Source: Chondrus crispus
Taxonomy: Eukaryota; Rhodophyta; Florideophyceae; Gigartinales; Gigartinaceae
Reading direction: 5' to 3'
NCBI RefSeq assembly: GCF_000350225.1
Contig: NW_005178528.1
Span: 248,001-312,000 of the forward strand
DNA length: 64,000 bases
Shown here: piece by piece, positions 43,840 to 56,100 of the stretch
Position numbering within the stretch: position 1 is the stretch's first letter
Layout of the letters: each line of letters begins with the position of its first letter
Notes under the pieces: model-generated
What the model was told of the DNA's origin: nothing
What the model saw: only the letters and a program-made list of their open reading frames with translations
Databases searched by the model: none
Program-made: the position numbers and the translations under genes

Positions 43840-45107
43840 TGTAGTGCAATAAGGGGTTGCACAAGGGGGTGATGGGACAAGAAACTAAGTCCGAATGTGA
43901 ATACCGTAGTCTGGGGTTGGTGGACACACGTGTGAAAATTTGCACAGATTTATTTTAATTATTAATTTTATTTAGTTAATTAGTTTGCATTAATTTGGCT
44001 GACATTAGATTAGATTTAGGATCCAGCGCGGCGAGCTACTGTAGTGGCTCCGGCGGGGCGATATATACCTTGGCCCACTGGCCACCAAGTCAGTAAAGGT
44101 AACCCGAGTTGCCGGAGTTGAATGTCGCTTCGGTCGAAGTCCGTCTCTACCAAGACGCTCCCTTTGACCTAAGCCTACGGCATCCTTCAGCGCTCGGGGG
44201 TCCCCTTTCTTTTTCCTTTATTTCCATATCCTAATTTCCCTTAATCTTGAGTTGGTCCCACCTTGTAGGATTGCGATCCGCAACGTGATTTCATTAGCCA
44301 TCGGTCTTCTGTGTGGGTGCACCAGTGGTGCTTTTCTCAGAGTTGGTTCTATCGGAATCTGGTGGCGACCGATCCGGTGTTGGTACTTTGCCATCGGGCA
44401 GTACGAAGGTATGGCGCTGCTATTGTGTTTGTTCCGTCGGAGGCTGTTACGACGACGTCTTCGACGAAGATCCTATCTCCTATATAAGATAGCGTTGGTT
44501 CCGTCGGAATCTGGTTACGACCGATCCGGTGTTGGTACTTTGCCATCGGGCAGTACGAAGGTATGGCGCTGCTATTGTGTTTGTTCCGTCGGAGGCTGTT
44601 ATGACGACGTCTTTGACGAAGATCCTATCTCCTATATAAGATAGCGTTGGTTCCATCGGAATCTGGTTGCGACCGATCCGGTGTTGGTACTTTGCCATCG
44701 GCCAGTACGACGGTGTAGCGCTGCTACGTTTTCTTCTTTCCCGACGGGCTACGTTGCGACGTCCCCGTCGAAGACCTTATCAAGGGTATAAGGTATCAAG
44801 GCGCTCCACGAGCATTGGATTTACGACCCATCGGGTTCGGTCTGCCTAGACATCCCGCACTCGTCGAGCATTTGCCTTTTCAAGTCTTTACCACACCTAT
44901 AATCCCGGGCCGGGCTTTTCTTCCTTTGCCCCCCCTGTTAGGGATTCGAGCTACCGCGGGCGGCAAGCCCGCATAAAGGGAAAGGGAGCTCGGAACACTC
45001 CGTGGCATTGCGCCGCCGGCTGCTTTGGTTGTTTCGTTCGTTTGTTTGTTTTCGGGCCGTGAGGGTCTTCGACCTTGTCCACTGCCTACCAGGCGCATTG
45101 CAACACA
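43840..45107 (+). repeat. 5' LTR of element B-right (1268 bp) with 152-bp internal repeats
   Basis: The ends are TGTAGTGCAATAAGG and GCGCATTGCAACACA. GCCATCGG(G/C)CAGTACGA markers recur at about 44391, 44543 and 44695, exactly 152 bp apart. Each of the first two spacers ends with CCTATCTCCTATATAAGA, so TATA-like blocks are repeated in addition to the GGCGATATATACC block near 44057. Confidence 0.85.
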
Positions 45108-45112
45108 AAAGT

Positions 45113-45310
45113 GGTCTCCCGACCTAGAATTGGAGTACAGGAGACCTGACCTAGAATTAGAGTACAGGAGACCTGATAATAGAATTAGAGTACAGGAGAC
45201 CTGACCTAGAAATTTTGGTGTACAGGAGACCTGATCTAGAATTTTACCTACGAAAGTCCTGGTCTGGAGACACACCACAAAAGTGGTCTCCCGACCTAGA
45301 ATCTGGAAAC
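45113..45310 (+). repeat. Leader repeats of element B (mirrored at about 41310-41507)
   Basis: Directly after the LTR, TGGTCTCCCGACCTAGAATT is followed by about five copies of a ~28-bp unit of the form GGAGACCTGA(C)CTAGAATT, ending with a repeat of AAAGTGGTCTCCCGACCTAG at about 45281. The GGTCTCC and GGAGACC blocks are complementary. The first TGGTCTCCCGACC is a candidate primer-binding site. Confidence 0.75.
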
Positions 45311-48300
45311 TACAGTAAGACATCAGATTAAGGCAATCAATTCGAAGGGTCGCGTTTATTAAGAATGGGCCATGGCATTAAGCCAACCCCGGGACATCGG
45401 TCCCGGGATCAGAAGAGCTGGATCAGCTGAAGAGCCGAGGATCCCGCGAGGACCTGGCACGCGGAGCCAAGCCATTTCGGCTTCCGATCCAGTTGTAGAA
45501 GATACCCCTTCGGGGATGCAGGTTGAGAAGAGCGACCTAGAAGAAAAACTGGCCAACTTTGGCGAAGAAATTCGCCAGGAGACGAAGACTAAGTTCGACG
45601 ACGAGCTGGGTATTTTTCAGAAGCAACAGGAGTTGCTAAAATCCGAGTTCCACACTGCGTTGGAAGAGCTGACAGCTCGTGTGGTTCTCGTTGAGAATTT
45701 ATTTACCGATGTGTCCAAGAGCCGCGACCCCGAGGTGCTCGATTCGCTGAAATTCGCTGCGAAAGAAGCGCGGCGAGGCCCCAATCAGGCCTTGGAAACG
45801 CTGGCCAAGACAAGGGACAGCATCGATGAGAAGTTCGGCCGCGCCGCGCGACGACTCAAGGACCTTGAGCAAGCTGCAGGCCGGTCCGGACCAAGGTTGG
45901 ATTCAGGGACGCTCGCCGATGGCGAACCCGAGGATCCAACGATGGGGGACAATTTAGTCCAAAAAGGGAACTCCAGGAGGAGAAGTTCGAAGTCGGCCAG
46001 AGGCGGAAGGAAGAAAAGTCACTTCGGTGACGGGCGAGAAATTGCGACTCAAATTCGGAGTCGAATGTTTCCGCGGAAATGAGTGGTGACGGTTCGTCGG
46101 ACCACTCAAGGAATTCCGACCGGCGATCAGCAGGAGGGAATGGAATTTCATCAAATAAGACGACCTCCATAAGAGGCGGAATTACGTCATCCGCCTCACG
46201 GAGAAATCTGGACGCAGAGCCAGAAGACATCGGGACGCGACGCGGACCGCGATGGGAGGGGTTGGAGGAGCTGAATCCGACCAACCATCTCTTCAAGAAA
46301 TTACTTTCGTATCGGACGTATCGTCTACGGAACCCGCAGACTTATTTGTCGAGCTCCCGGACCCCGGACAGGCTGCGCGAAAGATTCCGTCAGATGTTGA
46401 AGAAGTACTCACGCATGTGGGACGGGACTCTAGGATAGATCAACACCACGGTCCATCGGATTGAGTTCACCCCAGAGACTCGCCCCATCGCGCAAACTCC
46501 GTACCGGGCCGGACCGAAGGCCCGGGAGATCGAAGAATTGGAAATGCAGAAGATGTCGGAAGCAAGAGTTATTGAGCCGGCACAATCAGAGTGGGCATCG
46601 CCCGTATTGCTGGTTCCGAAACCGGATGGATCGACGCGCTTCTGCGTCGACTATCGGAAATTGAATGCAGTTACAGTTAGGGATACGTACCCCTTACCAA
46701 GGATGGACGAGTGTTTAGAGTCGCTTGGTGACACCAAAGTTTTTTCGTCGTTGGACGCCATTTCAGGATATTGGCAGATGCCAATTCCAGAGAATGACCG
46801 TGACAAGACGGCCTTTTCATGTCATTCCGGTTTATACCGATTCGCAAGAATGCCGTTTGGGCTTACAAATGCGCCAGCGACGTTTCAGAGAGCAATGGAT
46901 ATTTTGCTCTCGCCTTTCCGTTGGAAATCTCGCTTAGTCTATTTAGACGACATCATTATCTTCAGCAAGTCTTGGGAGGAGCACATGATCCATGTTGACG
47001 AAATCCTCTCAGTTCTGGAGAAAGCAGGAGTGAAGCTGAAGCTGCGCAAGTGCGAAATTTTCGTCAAAAGATTCAAGTATCTAGGCCAGGTAGTACGGCC
47101 CGGCACGTTAGAAGTCGATGCCGCCCGCATCGTGGCCTTGCAACAAGTGAGGTACCCTCAAACACAAACACAGCTGAGGAGCTTTCTCGGCTTGTGTAAC
47201 GTGTATCGAAGATTTGTCCCACAGTACGCGAAAATCGCGCATCGGTTAAACCAACTGCTGAAGAAGGGACAACCGGTCCAAATCGCGGAGTTCAACGAAC
47301 CATGCAAGGCAGCTTCCATAAGCTCAAGGACGCCATTTTAGCACCACCGGTGCTGGCGTTGCCAAGGAAGGACCTCCCGTATTCAGTGGACACCGATGCG
47401 AGCGATTATCAGATTGGGGCCGCGCTTTTTCAAACGCATCCTGATGCACAGCTTAAACCCATCGGGTTCTTTTCAAGAACGCTGGCTGCTGCCGAAAGGA
47501 ATTATTCTGTATCCGAACAAGAATGTTTGGCGGTCATTTGGGCCGTCCAGACCTTGAGACCGTATTTATACCGGGAGCACTTCATAGGGCATACCGACCA
47601 CTCCTCGTTGAGGTGGTTGATGAAAGTAACGGACCCCAGTGGACGTTTAATCCGATGGAGGCTACGCCTCTCGGAATTTGATTTTGAGATCAAATACAAG
47701 AAAGGAAAGGTCAACACGCAAGCGGACGCGTTGTCAAGATTGTTGACCAAGGGCGAAACTAGCAACGACTTCGACGAGTAGATACCATGTTTCATGGTGG
47801 AACAAGTGGAAGGCCTGGAGGACGAAGGCGAAGACTTTGAGCGGTTAGACGACCTCCTAGCTCTTGAAGGGGGGCGCTTCGGATCGTGTCGATCAATTCC
47901 AAGCCATCGCTCCGGAGGAGCTCCTACGCGAGCAGGACGTCGACCCTTTCTGTATTCGAACGAAGGAGGAAATGGAAGAACGAAGTCGTTCACTACGGAG
48001 GGCGAGGAATTTGAAGGAATTTTATGTCGAACCTCTGCGGAGTTCGTACAAGTGGTAATACCACAATCACTGAAAGATTGTGTCCTAGGATTGAGCCACT
48101 ACGCTAAATTGGCAGGGCACCCAGGAGGCAGGAAACTGTAAAAGACCTCGAGAAGATCGTTTTATTGGCTTACAATGGCGCTGGATTGCCACGCGGTAGC
48201 CAGGAATTGCGCGGATTGCGCGCGAGAAAGAGTCAAGCTCAGGAAGAACGCGAAGGAGATGCCGCTGTTCACGCCGAACGCTCCATTGGAATTTGTGGTG

Positions 48301-49570
48301 ATTGATATACTCGGAGAGCTCATCACGACAAGTCGAGGCAACCGGTACATTTTAGTGATCAGCGACTGCTATTCGAAGTTGGTACGGACCGTACCGTTGA
48401 AGAAGATTTCCTCCGCGCACATTGCGCAGGCCTTTGTACACAACTGGGTTTTCATTTATGGACCCCCGGTGAAGCTGCTGTCCGACAATGGGACGCAGTT
48501 CACAGCCAAGTACTTCCGGAATATTTGGCGAATTCTTGGCATCAGGAATGTTTTTACAACTACCTACCACCCACAAGCCAGCGGCCAAGTCGAGAGATTT
48601 AATCGGACTATATTGTCCGCGCTACGGAAGTATATCGGAGACCATCCGAAGGATTGGGACTTGTATAGCGACTCGGTGACGTTCGCCTACAACACACAAG
48701 TTCATCGAACTACGAACATCGCCCCATTTCAGCTGGTATTAGCTCGAGCACCGAGAAGCCTTGCGCGACAGGCCCAATCTCATTTGGAACAATTTGGATC
48801 CCCGAGAGCCTATTATCTAAAATGGCAATCATTGTTGGAGAGTCTGATGAAGACCGCGGACTGGAGCCTACGCAAGGAACAGGCGAGATATAAGCGAAAT
48901 TTCGATGCGAGACTTCGCAAGCCGAAGTACGACATACCCGTTTGGTTCTACGTGTTCCTTCGAAAGGGTAACGGTACGGTTACGGAACCTAAACACAAAT
49001 TGGCACAAATGGCCACGGGTCCGTATGCAGTCAAGCAGTCAGACAGGAATACGGTTGTCATCGCCATTGGTGATCAGGAGGAACGCGTTTCGCGAGATCG
49101 AGTAGAACTGGCCCCAAGTCCGATGGAACAAGCGCCCACATCAGGTCTACGTCAGGCACTACAGTACCAAAGCGGACACGTGACAGATCAAAGACGCGAC
49201 GCGATGGAGAGTGAGGACGACCCTCACGCGGGGCGCATACACAAGAGGTCGAGGAAAATTTAGTTAGTCGAAATCGGTCCGCGGAGATACCGCAAGACCT
49301 ACAGCAGATAGTTAATTCAGAAGAGTTAGTGACATCGCAGGATCTTCAGGAGGGGAAGTAAGTAACCTCGTACGCATTGGAGAGGAGGCGGACGCCGAGT
49401 ACGTCATAGAGAAAATCATCGACCACGGGTATCAAGGTGAGGAATTAATCGTCAGGGTGAAGTGGTATGGGTATGGGACGAAGGACGCGACGTGGGAACC
49501 GGTTGCGCAGTTATCGCGCAGCGCGGTTGTGAGATATTTTCGGAATAATAAGTTTCCCCTGCCACCGTAG

Positions 49571-49575
49571 GCCGC
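49571..49575. repeat. Target-site duplication of element E, left copy (GCCGC)
   Basis: GCCGC directly precedes the 5' LTR of E, and the same five bases directly follow its 3' LTR at 63875-63879. Confidence 0.9.
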
Positions 49576-50437
49576 TGTAGTGCAATACCCGTCTCCGGTA
49601 GGGGGGAGGAAGGAAGTGAAAAAGGAAAAAATTGGATACTGTAGTCCGGGTTTGGGGGACACGCGTGTGCGACGAAGCGCACGATTATTTTAATTATTTA
49701 ATTTATTTACTAATTAGATCTAGAATCTAGAGCCGGGAGCTACTGTACTCGCCCCGGCGGGGCTCTATATAACTTAGCCCTTTGACCGAACAAGTCAATA
49801 AACCAACCCGAGTTGCCGGAGTTGAATGTCGCCTTGGTCGAAGTCCGTCTCTACCAAGACGCTCCCTTTTACCTAAGCCTACGGCATCCTCTATCGCTCG
49901 GGGTTCCCTTTTCTCTTTCTTTTATTTCCCTATCCTTTTCTATCTCCAATTCTACCTATTTTTCCCTTATCTTGTGTTGGTGCCATCGGCCTCGGTTGCG
50001 ACCGAACCGGTGTAGGTGTTTCGAGCCATCGGGCGGCACGGTTGACGTAGCGCTGCTACTTTCATTTCATCCCGTCGGGCTGCGTTGCAACGCCCCCGTC
50101 GAAGGCCTTGTCGCGTCACAAGGTGTCGAAGAAGCTCAGCGAGCATTGGCGTTACAACCCAGTGGAACCGGGGTACCTACGTACGCGCCCCACCCCACAC
50201 TCGTCGAGCAGATCTCTTCGCAAGTCTCTACCACACCGATCCCGGGCCGGGCTATTTCTCTGTGCCCCCCCTAGCAGGGATCTGAGCTACTACGAGTCGC
50301 AAGCTCGTTTAAACGGAGAAGGGAGAGTCGGACACTCCGTAGCGCTGTGCCATCGGCAGTTCTTCTTTTTGTTGCTGTTGTTATTTTTGCTGGACCATCG
50401 GACCGCGGTCTCTGCCCGACAGGCGCATTGCACTACA
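49576..50437 (+). repeat. 5' LTR of element E (862 bp)
   Basis: Begins TGTAGTGCAATACCC and ends GCGCATTGCACTACA, with TGTAGTGCAAT and ATTGCACTACA as an 11-bp terminal inverted repeat. A TATA block (CTCTATATAACTT) lies at about 49762-49774. Confidence 0.93.
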
Positions 50438-50654
50438 AAAGTAGTCTCCCGACCTAGAATTTTGTTTACTGTGCAGGAGACCCGACCTAGAATTTTTGTC
50501 GACGACAGTCTCGGTCTGGAGACGCACTACAAAAGTGGTCTCCCGACCTAGAAATTGTTTTATCTACGACAAGGAAGTGGTCTGGGTAACGGACTCATTT
50601 TTTTATTTTCTTTTGTTTGTAACTTTTTGCTGCGTAGGTCAGCTCGTACGAGCG
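50438..50654 (+). promoter_or_regulatory. Leader of element E with candidate primer-binding site
   Basis: The LTR end is followed by AAAGTAGTCTCCCGACCTAG. A second copy with AAAGTGGTCTCCCGACCTAG lies at about 50533, preceded by GCACTACA as if a short LTR-edge duplication had occurred. No specific tRNA was matched. Confidence 0.5.
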
Positions 50655-52960
50655 ATGTCAACAAGCGCACCCGGGGACGTCGGTCCCGAGGCGAGTAGAA
50701 GCGGATCGGCACGAGCGTCGAGGATCCCGAGGGGTCCTCGCACCCGGAGCCAGGCCAATACGGCCACGGACCCCGGAGATCAAGAATCCCCTACGGGGAT
50801 AGCCGCCGACAAGACTGACCTCGACGAGAAGTTGGAGAAGATGAGCAGCGAAATTCGCGAAGAAGCGAAGAAAAATCTCGAGGCTGAATTAGCCCTCGTC
50901 CGGAAGCAACTAGAGTTGCAAGCATCCGAGTTCCACACCGTTTTAGGAGAGCTATCGGCTCGAGTGGATCTCGTCGAGAAGGAGCAAGGTGAGGCGACCG
51001 ACGGTCTGGAGCCGGAGGTCCTAGCCTCGTTGAAAATTTCGTCAAGGACGCGAGGCGCGACGCGAATCAAGCCTTGGAGTCCTTAGGAAAATTTAGAACA
51101 AGCATCGATGACCGATTCGATCGCGCCGCGCAACGTCTCAAGGACCTCGAGCAGGCCGCGGATCAAGCTCCGCAAGGATCGGACGACGAGCTGCTCCCTT
51201 CGGGTAGAGAGGGCGACCGCCGGTCGAAGAAGGACAAGCCCGCTCGGCAGCGGAGTTCCAAGTCGAAGCCCTCGAAGAAGGACAATCGACGTACAAGCAA
51301 GGGTCACTGTAGTGACGATCCGGAGGACCGGGACTCACAGTCGGAGTCGCTTGGTCCCTCCGAAGATGGTAACGGCGGTTCGTCGAACCATTCGGGCGAT
51401 TCCGAACGCCGTTCAGAAGACGGAAACGGACTTTCGTCAAGCAAGAAAATTTCCTCCAGACGAGGCGGAGTCACTTCGTCCGCCTCGCGGAGAGACAAGG
51501 ACGCGGAGCCCGAAGATGTCGCAACGCGGCGCGGGCCGCGATGGGAGGAGTTGGAGGAGCTGAATCCGACCAACTACCTCTTCAAGAAGTTACTTTCGTA
51601 CCGAACGTACCGCTTGCGGAACCCGCAGACATATTTGTCAAGTTCCCGGTGGACCGCCGTGCGAAAAATCAGGAGAGATATTCCGCCTAAGGTGAAGAAG
51701 GACAACACGTTCACAGGTGAGGACGGGGTCCTTGTGTTGGATTTTTTGGCGAAATTAGTTCAAGAGTTTGATACTCAAGAAATGAACGAGGGGCAAGCGA
51801 TCCGCTTGTTGCCCGAATTTTTAAGCGGCATCGCCTTGAGACAGTACACTTCGGTGTCTCAGACGGCCGGGGCCCATCACGGAAAGATATCCGTTTGGCC
51901 GGAGGCCGTACAGTGGTTGTTGAGGAGTTTCGCAACCAACGAGGCGATCCGTCAAGCCGTGCTCGCATTGCGAGAAGTTCAGCAAAGACCGTCTGAAGAC
52001 GAGATGGAATTTTATATCCGTCTGACGGACGCAAGCAATCGATGTGGAAACGTATATTCGATGGAAGAACAGATGACGATGTTTATTGAAGGACTCGATT
52101 CGAGTATCAAGCCGATGGTATCTCAATACCGACAAGACAATCGGGACGTTTCGTTTTTGAGACTAGTTAATTACGCGAATGCGCACGGCTCGGCGAGCCG
52201 CGCTAAGGACAAGAAGACCAAGAAGGTCACGATTCAGACGCCGTCGACGTTCAGGGCGGGGAAGAAGCCGAGGGCTTCTTATCCCGGTCGCAAAAGTCAC
52301 GCCGCCGTCCATTTGGCCGAGTCCATTTCTGCGTCAGATGAGCGCGGTGCGCATGGAAGTAGCGAAAATCACTACGAAGGAGCGTTAGTAGCCGAAGGCG
52401 AGTTCATTGAGCCATCGGAGGGCTACGGACACGAGGACTACGGGGACGGCGGGTCGTCAACTTTACCGACGCCTGCATACACGACGGAGTCGTTTTCAGA
52501 GCCCACGGATCCCGTGATGATGTTTCGGGGGCGCGGCCACACGCCGGCGCCGCGCATTCCGATGGAAGACAAGGGTACGACGTTTCGAAGGCCAGGCTGG
52601 ATGGGAAGGTCGCAACTTCAAGGAAGGCCGCCGGCCCGTGGAGGACTTAGGACGCCGTATCCCGTCAAGACGCACGGTCTGGTATGCTATCATTGCTATG
52701 AAAAGGGGCACGCCGCGCCAACGTGCATTCTTTCCCTCCGGGAAATGCACCGAGTTTTGGAAAATTATGAGGCGTTGTCTCCGATGGAGAGGTTAGGGAT
52801 ACCATCGACGAGTTACCTGAAGGTCAAGAATTGGTTCGATTCGCAGACGGCGAGCACGCCGAGTGCTTCAACGCCGAGGTCGAACCAACCCTTCAGAGGG
52901 CCCACCGCGGGGCCCGCGCCGTCGGATGTGAGAAGGATCCCGCAGGGGCAGGAAAACTAG
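50655..52960 (+). CDS. Element E gag region (fossil)
   Basis: The translation begins MSTSAPGDVGPEASR. It includes a coiled-coil-like part (about 50830-51000), basic Ser-rich repeats, the conserved gag core WPEAVQWLLRSFATNEAIRQAVLALREVQQ (about 51895-51985) and a CCHC knuckle CYHCYEKGHAAPTC (52685-52726). Gag would package the element's RNA. The region is nearly, but not fully, continuous. Confidence 0.85.
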
Positions 52961-53187
52961 AGAGGGGAATCTTGCATGAGTCGCGAGAGGCACAGGGTCG
53001 ACGTACTGTGCCCGGGGCTCAGCCCTGTTCCCCGTCTCTAAAGGAAAAATCAGGCCTCGAGGAGGAGGTTGTTGGATTGGTGGATAAGCCCCAAAGGGCC
53101 AGCTCAAGTCAAGAAAATTTTGAGCCGAGCCCGAGATCATCCGCTTGGAGAAGTTCGAAGACCCTGGTACAGGGTTAAGCGAAGGGA

Positions 53188-56100
53188 GTGTCCCGAGAAG
53201 ATTTTGGTTCTTGCGCGAAAAACTACAAAGTTTACGCGGACATCGGACCCACAATTGGATTGATGAGCCGGGTGTTGTCTGTTTTAGACACCGGCGCGGG
53301 ACCAAACCTTGCGCGAAAATCGGAACTCCCAGCTGGAATGGAATCTCTAGTGTCCTACGGACCGACCCAAGATATCGGCGACGCGAACAATAGGCCACTC
53401 CGGACTCTCGGCACAATTAGAATGCTTGTGAGGCTTGGAAAATTTGTGGCCGCAGCCGAGTTTATTGTATGCGAAAAACTAGCCGTCCTGCTAATTCTAG
53501 GCGCGGACTACTGTGACCGGTTTGTGGAAGCAATTTATCCAAGGAAGAAAACGGTTGAGTTGGCGGATTTCTCGGAGGTTCCGATAGTTAGGCGGTTCTC
53601 GACGAGAAGAGGGAAGAAGAATCTCGTCCCGGGAGAGGACGAGAATGATGGAAAGGGGGAGCGAATTTCCCCTAAGGTAAAAGTGGCAAGAGCCACAACT
53701 ATCGAGCCAGGGACGCAACGCGTCGTGGAATGCACCTCGAAGAGGGCGGGCTTGGTTGTGGTTCAGCCGTACTCGTCGTTGTACGAAAGGCACGGGTTGA
53801 CGTGCACGAATGGTGTCGTCCAGGTTGAGCCTGACAGGCCATTTCGTTTACTCGTTGCGAATTTTAGGGCGTACCCTGTCAGGGTGCAAAAAGGCCAAGT
53901 GGTGGCAGAATTATTACCGCACCCGAGAGCCGCGCTCGAGAGCAAAACCACCATTGGTGAAGTTCTCGGAATTCAAGAAAGGAAGAAGGAAAATTTTCCT
54001 AATTCCACCAAGACGCCTACGGGCGAGACAAGATGCGAACCGTCGGATCGAGCGCGCGAGGACCAGCCAGAAGAACGGTCGGCAGGGCTCTCCGCGTCGG
54101 CATCTACGAAGCCGCAACGCAGGATTGAGCCGCCACCGCTGGACGTGGATGACCTCGACCTGAGCCACGTGCCGAACGGCTGCGCGAGCGGTTCCGTCGG
54201 ATGTTGAAGAAGTATTCAAGGATGTGGGATGGGACGCTTGGCGAAATTAATACCACCGTCCATCGGATCGAGTTGATCCCCGAGACTCGTCCCATCGCAC
54301 AAGCCCCATATCGGGCCGGGCCTAAAGCCCGCGAAGTAGAAGATGCAGAGGTGCAGAAGATGTTGGAGGCAGGAGTGATAGAACCAGCGCAGTCAGAATG
54401 GGCGTCGCCCGTGTTGCTGGTGCCCAAGCCGGACGGGTCAATGCGTTTTTGCGTAGACAACCGCAGGTTGAACGCAGTGACGGTGAAGGACACGTACCCC
54501 TTACCGCGCATGGATGAGTGCCTGGACTCGCTTGGTGACACCAAGGTTTTCTCCGCGTTGGACGCGATCTCGGGATATTGGCAGATGCCTATCCCTGAGC
54601 GCGACCGCGACAAGACCGCATTTTCGTGTCACTCAGGACTGTATCGCTTCTCAAGAATGCCCTTCCGGCTAACTAACGCGCCAGCGACGTTTCAGAGAGC
54701 AATGGATATCCTGCTCTCTCCGTTCCGTTGGAAGTGCTGTTTGGTGTATCTGGACGACATAATAATTTTTAGCAAGTCGTGGGAGGAGCACATCGTGCAC
54801 GTGGATGAAATACTTTATGTATTGGAGAAGGCAGGTGTGAAGCTCAAGCTTCTCAAGTGTGAATTTTTCGTCGAAAAGATCAAGTACCTGGGCCATGTCG
54901 TTCGGCCAGGTACATTGGAAGTGGACGCTGCGCGAACCGTCGCATTGGAACAAGTGAGGTACCCTCAAACGCAGACCCAGCTCAGGAGCTCTTGGGACTT
55001 TGTAATGTCTACCGCAGATTCGTTCCGCATTATGCGAAAATCGCGCATCCGCTCAATCAACTGTTGAAGAACGGACAACCGGTGCAGTTGGAAGGATTCG
55101 ACGAACCGTGCAAGAAAGCTTTTCATAAGCTCAAGGACGCCATCTTGGCACCGCCGGTGTTGGCGCTGCCGAAGAAGGACCTACCCTACTCGGTAGACAC
55201 CGATGCAAGCGACTACCAAATAGGCGCTGCACTATTTCAAACACACCCGGATGCGCGACGCAAACCCATCGGGTTCTTTTCAAGAACGTTAGCCGCAGCC
55301 GAGAGAAACTATTCGGTATCAGAAAAAGAATGTCTAGCGGTAATTTGGGCCGTACAGACTCTAAGACCATATCTATATGGCGAGCACTTCATCGTGCATA
55401 CCGACCATGCCTCATTGAGGTAGTTGATGAACGTAACCGACCCCAGCGGGAGATTAATCCGATGGAGGCTACGCCTCTCGGAATTCGATTTTGAAATCAA
55501 GTACAAAAAGGGAAAGGCTAACAGCCAGGCGGACGCTTTGTCAAGGTTGCGAACCGCAGGAGAAACCGTCGACGAAATCGACGACGAAATCCCATGCTTT
55601 ATGGCCGAACCGGCCGAGGGTACAGTGGAGGACGAGGAAAGTATTGACGCGGCAGACGACATCCTCGCTCTTGAGGGGGGGACCGCCCCCGATCGCCTCG
55701 ATCAATTCCAAGCTGTCACTTCGGAGGAGCTCATTCGCGAGCAAGCCGTCCACCCCTTCTGCAACCGCATCAAGGAAGAAATGGACGCCGAAAAGGTGAG
55801 AACGTTCAGCACGGAGACCGAGGAACTCGAAGGAACTCTATGCCGTACTGCGGCGGAGTTTGTACAAGTGGTAATACCACAATCGTTAAGGGAGCGCGTC
55901 CTAGGGTTGAGCCACTACGCAAAACTGGCAGGCCACCCGGGAGGCAGGAAACTTTACAAGACTTTGAGAAGATATTTTTATTGGCCTACGATGGCCCTAG
56001 ACTGCTATGCAGTCGCGAAGAATTGCGCCGCATGTGCGCCGGAAAGGGTGAAGTTAAGAAAAAACACGAAGGAAATGAAGCTGTTCACACCCAAAGCTCC

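Larger units (their letters stand above)
38436..48177. repeat. Giant inverted repeat formed by B-left and B-right, 1059-bp spacer
   Basis: Left arm 38436-42780 and right arm 43840-48177 are reverse complements. Several long stretches are identical (for example 39279-40082 against 46538-47341), and only a few differences appear toward the outer ends. The arms coincide with the element from its LTR edge inward, and the spacer is the D remnant. Confidence 0.92.
43840..49575 (+). mobile_element. Ty3/Gypsy element B-right (continues at 63875-64000 after insertion of E)
   Basis: Order: 5' LTR 43840-45107, leader, gag from 45372, reverse transcriptase (YLDDIIIFSK, near 46940), RNase H, integrase (LLSDNGTQF near 48480; GQVERFNR near 48590) and chromodomain (about 49400-49560). 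The chromodomain end is interrupted at 49575 and resumes at 63875. The internal region is shorter than in A or E and is broken in several places. The 3' LTR lies beyond the window. Confidence 0.88.
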
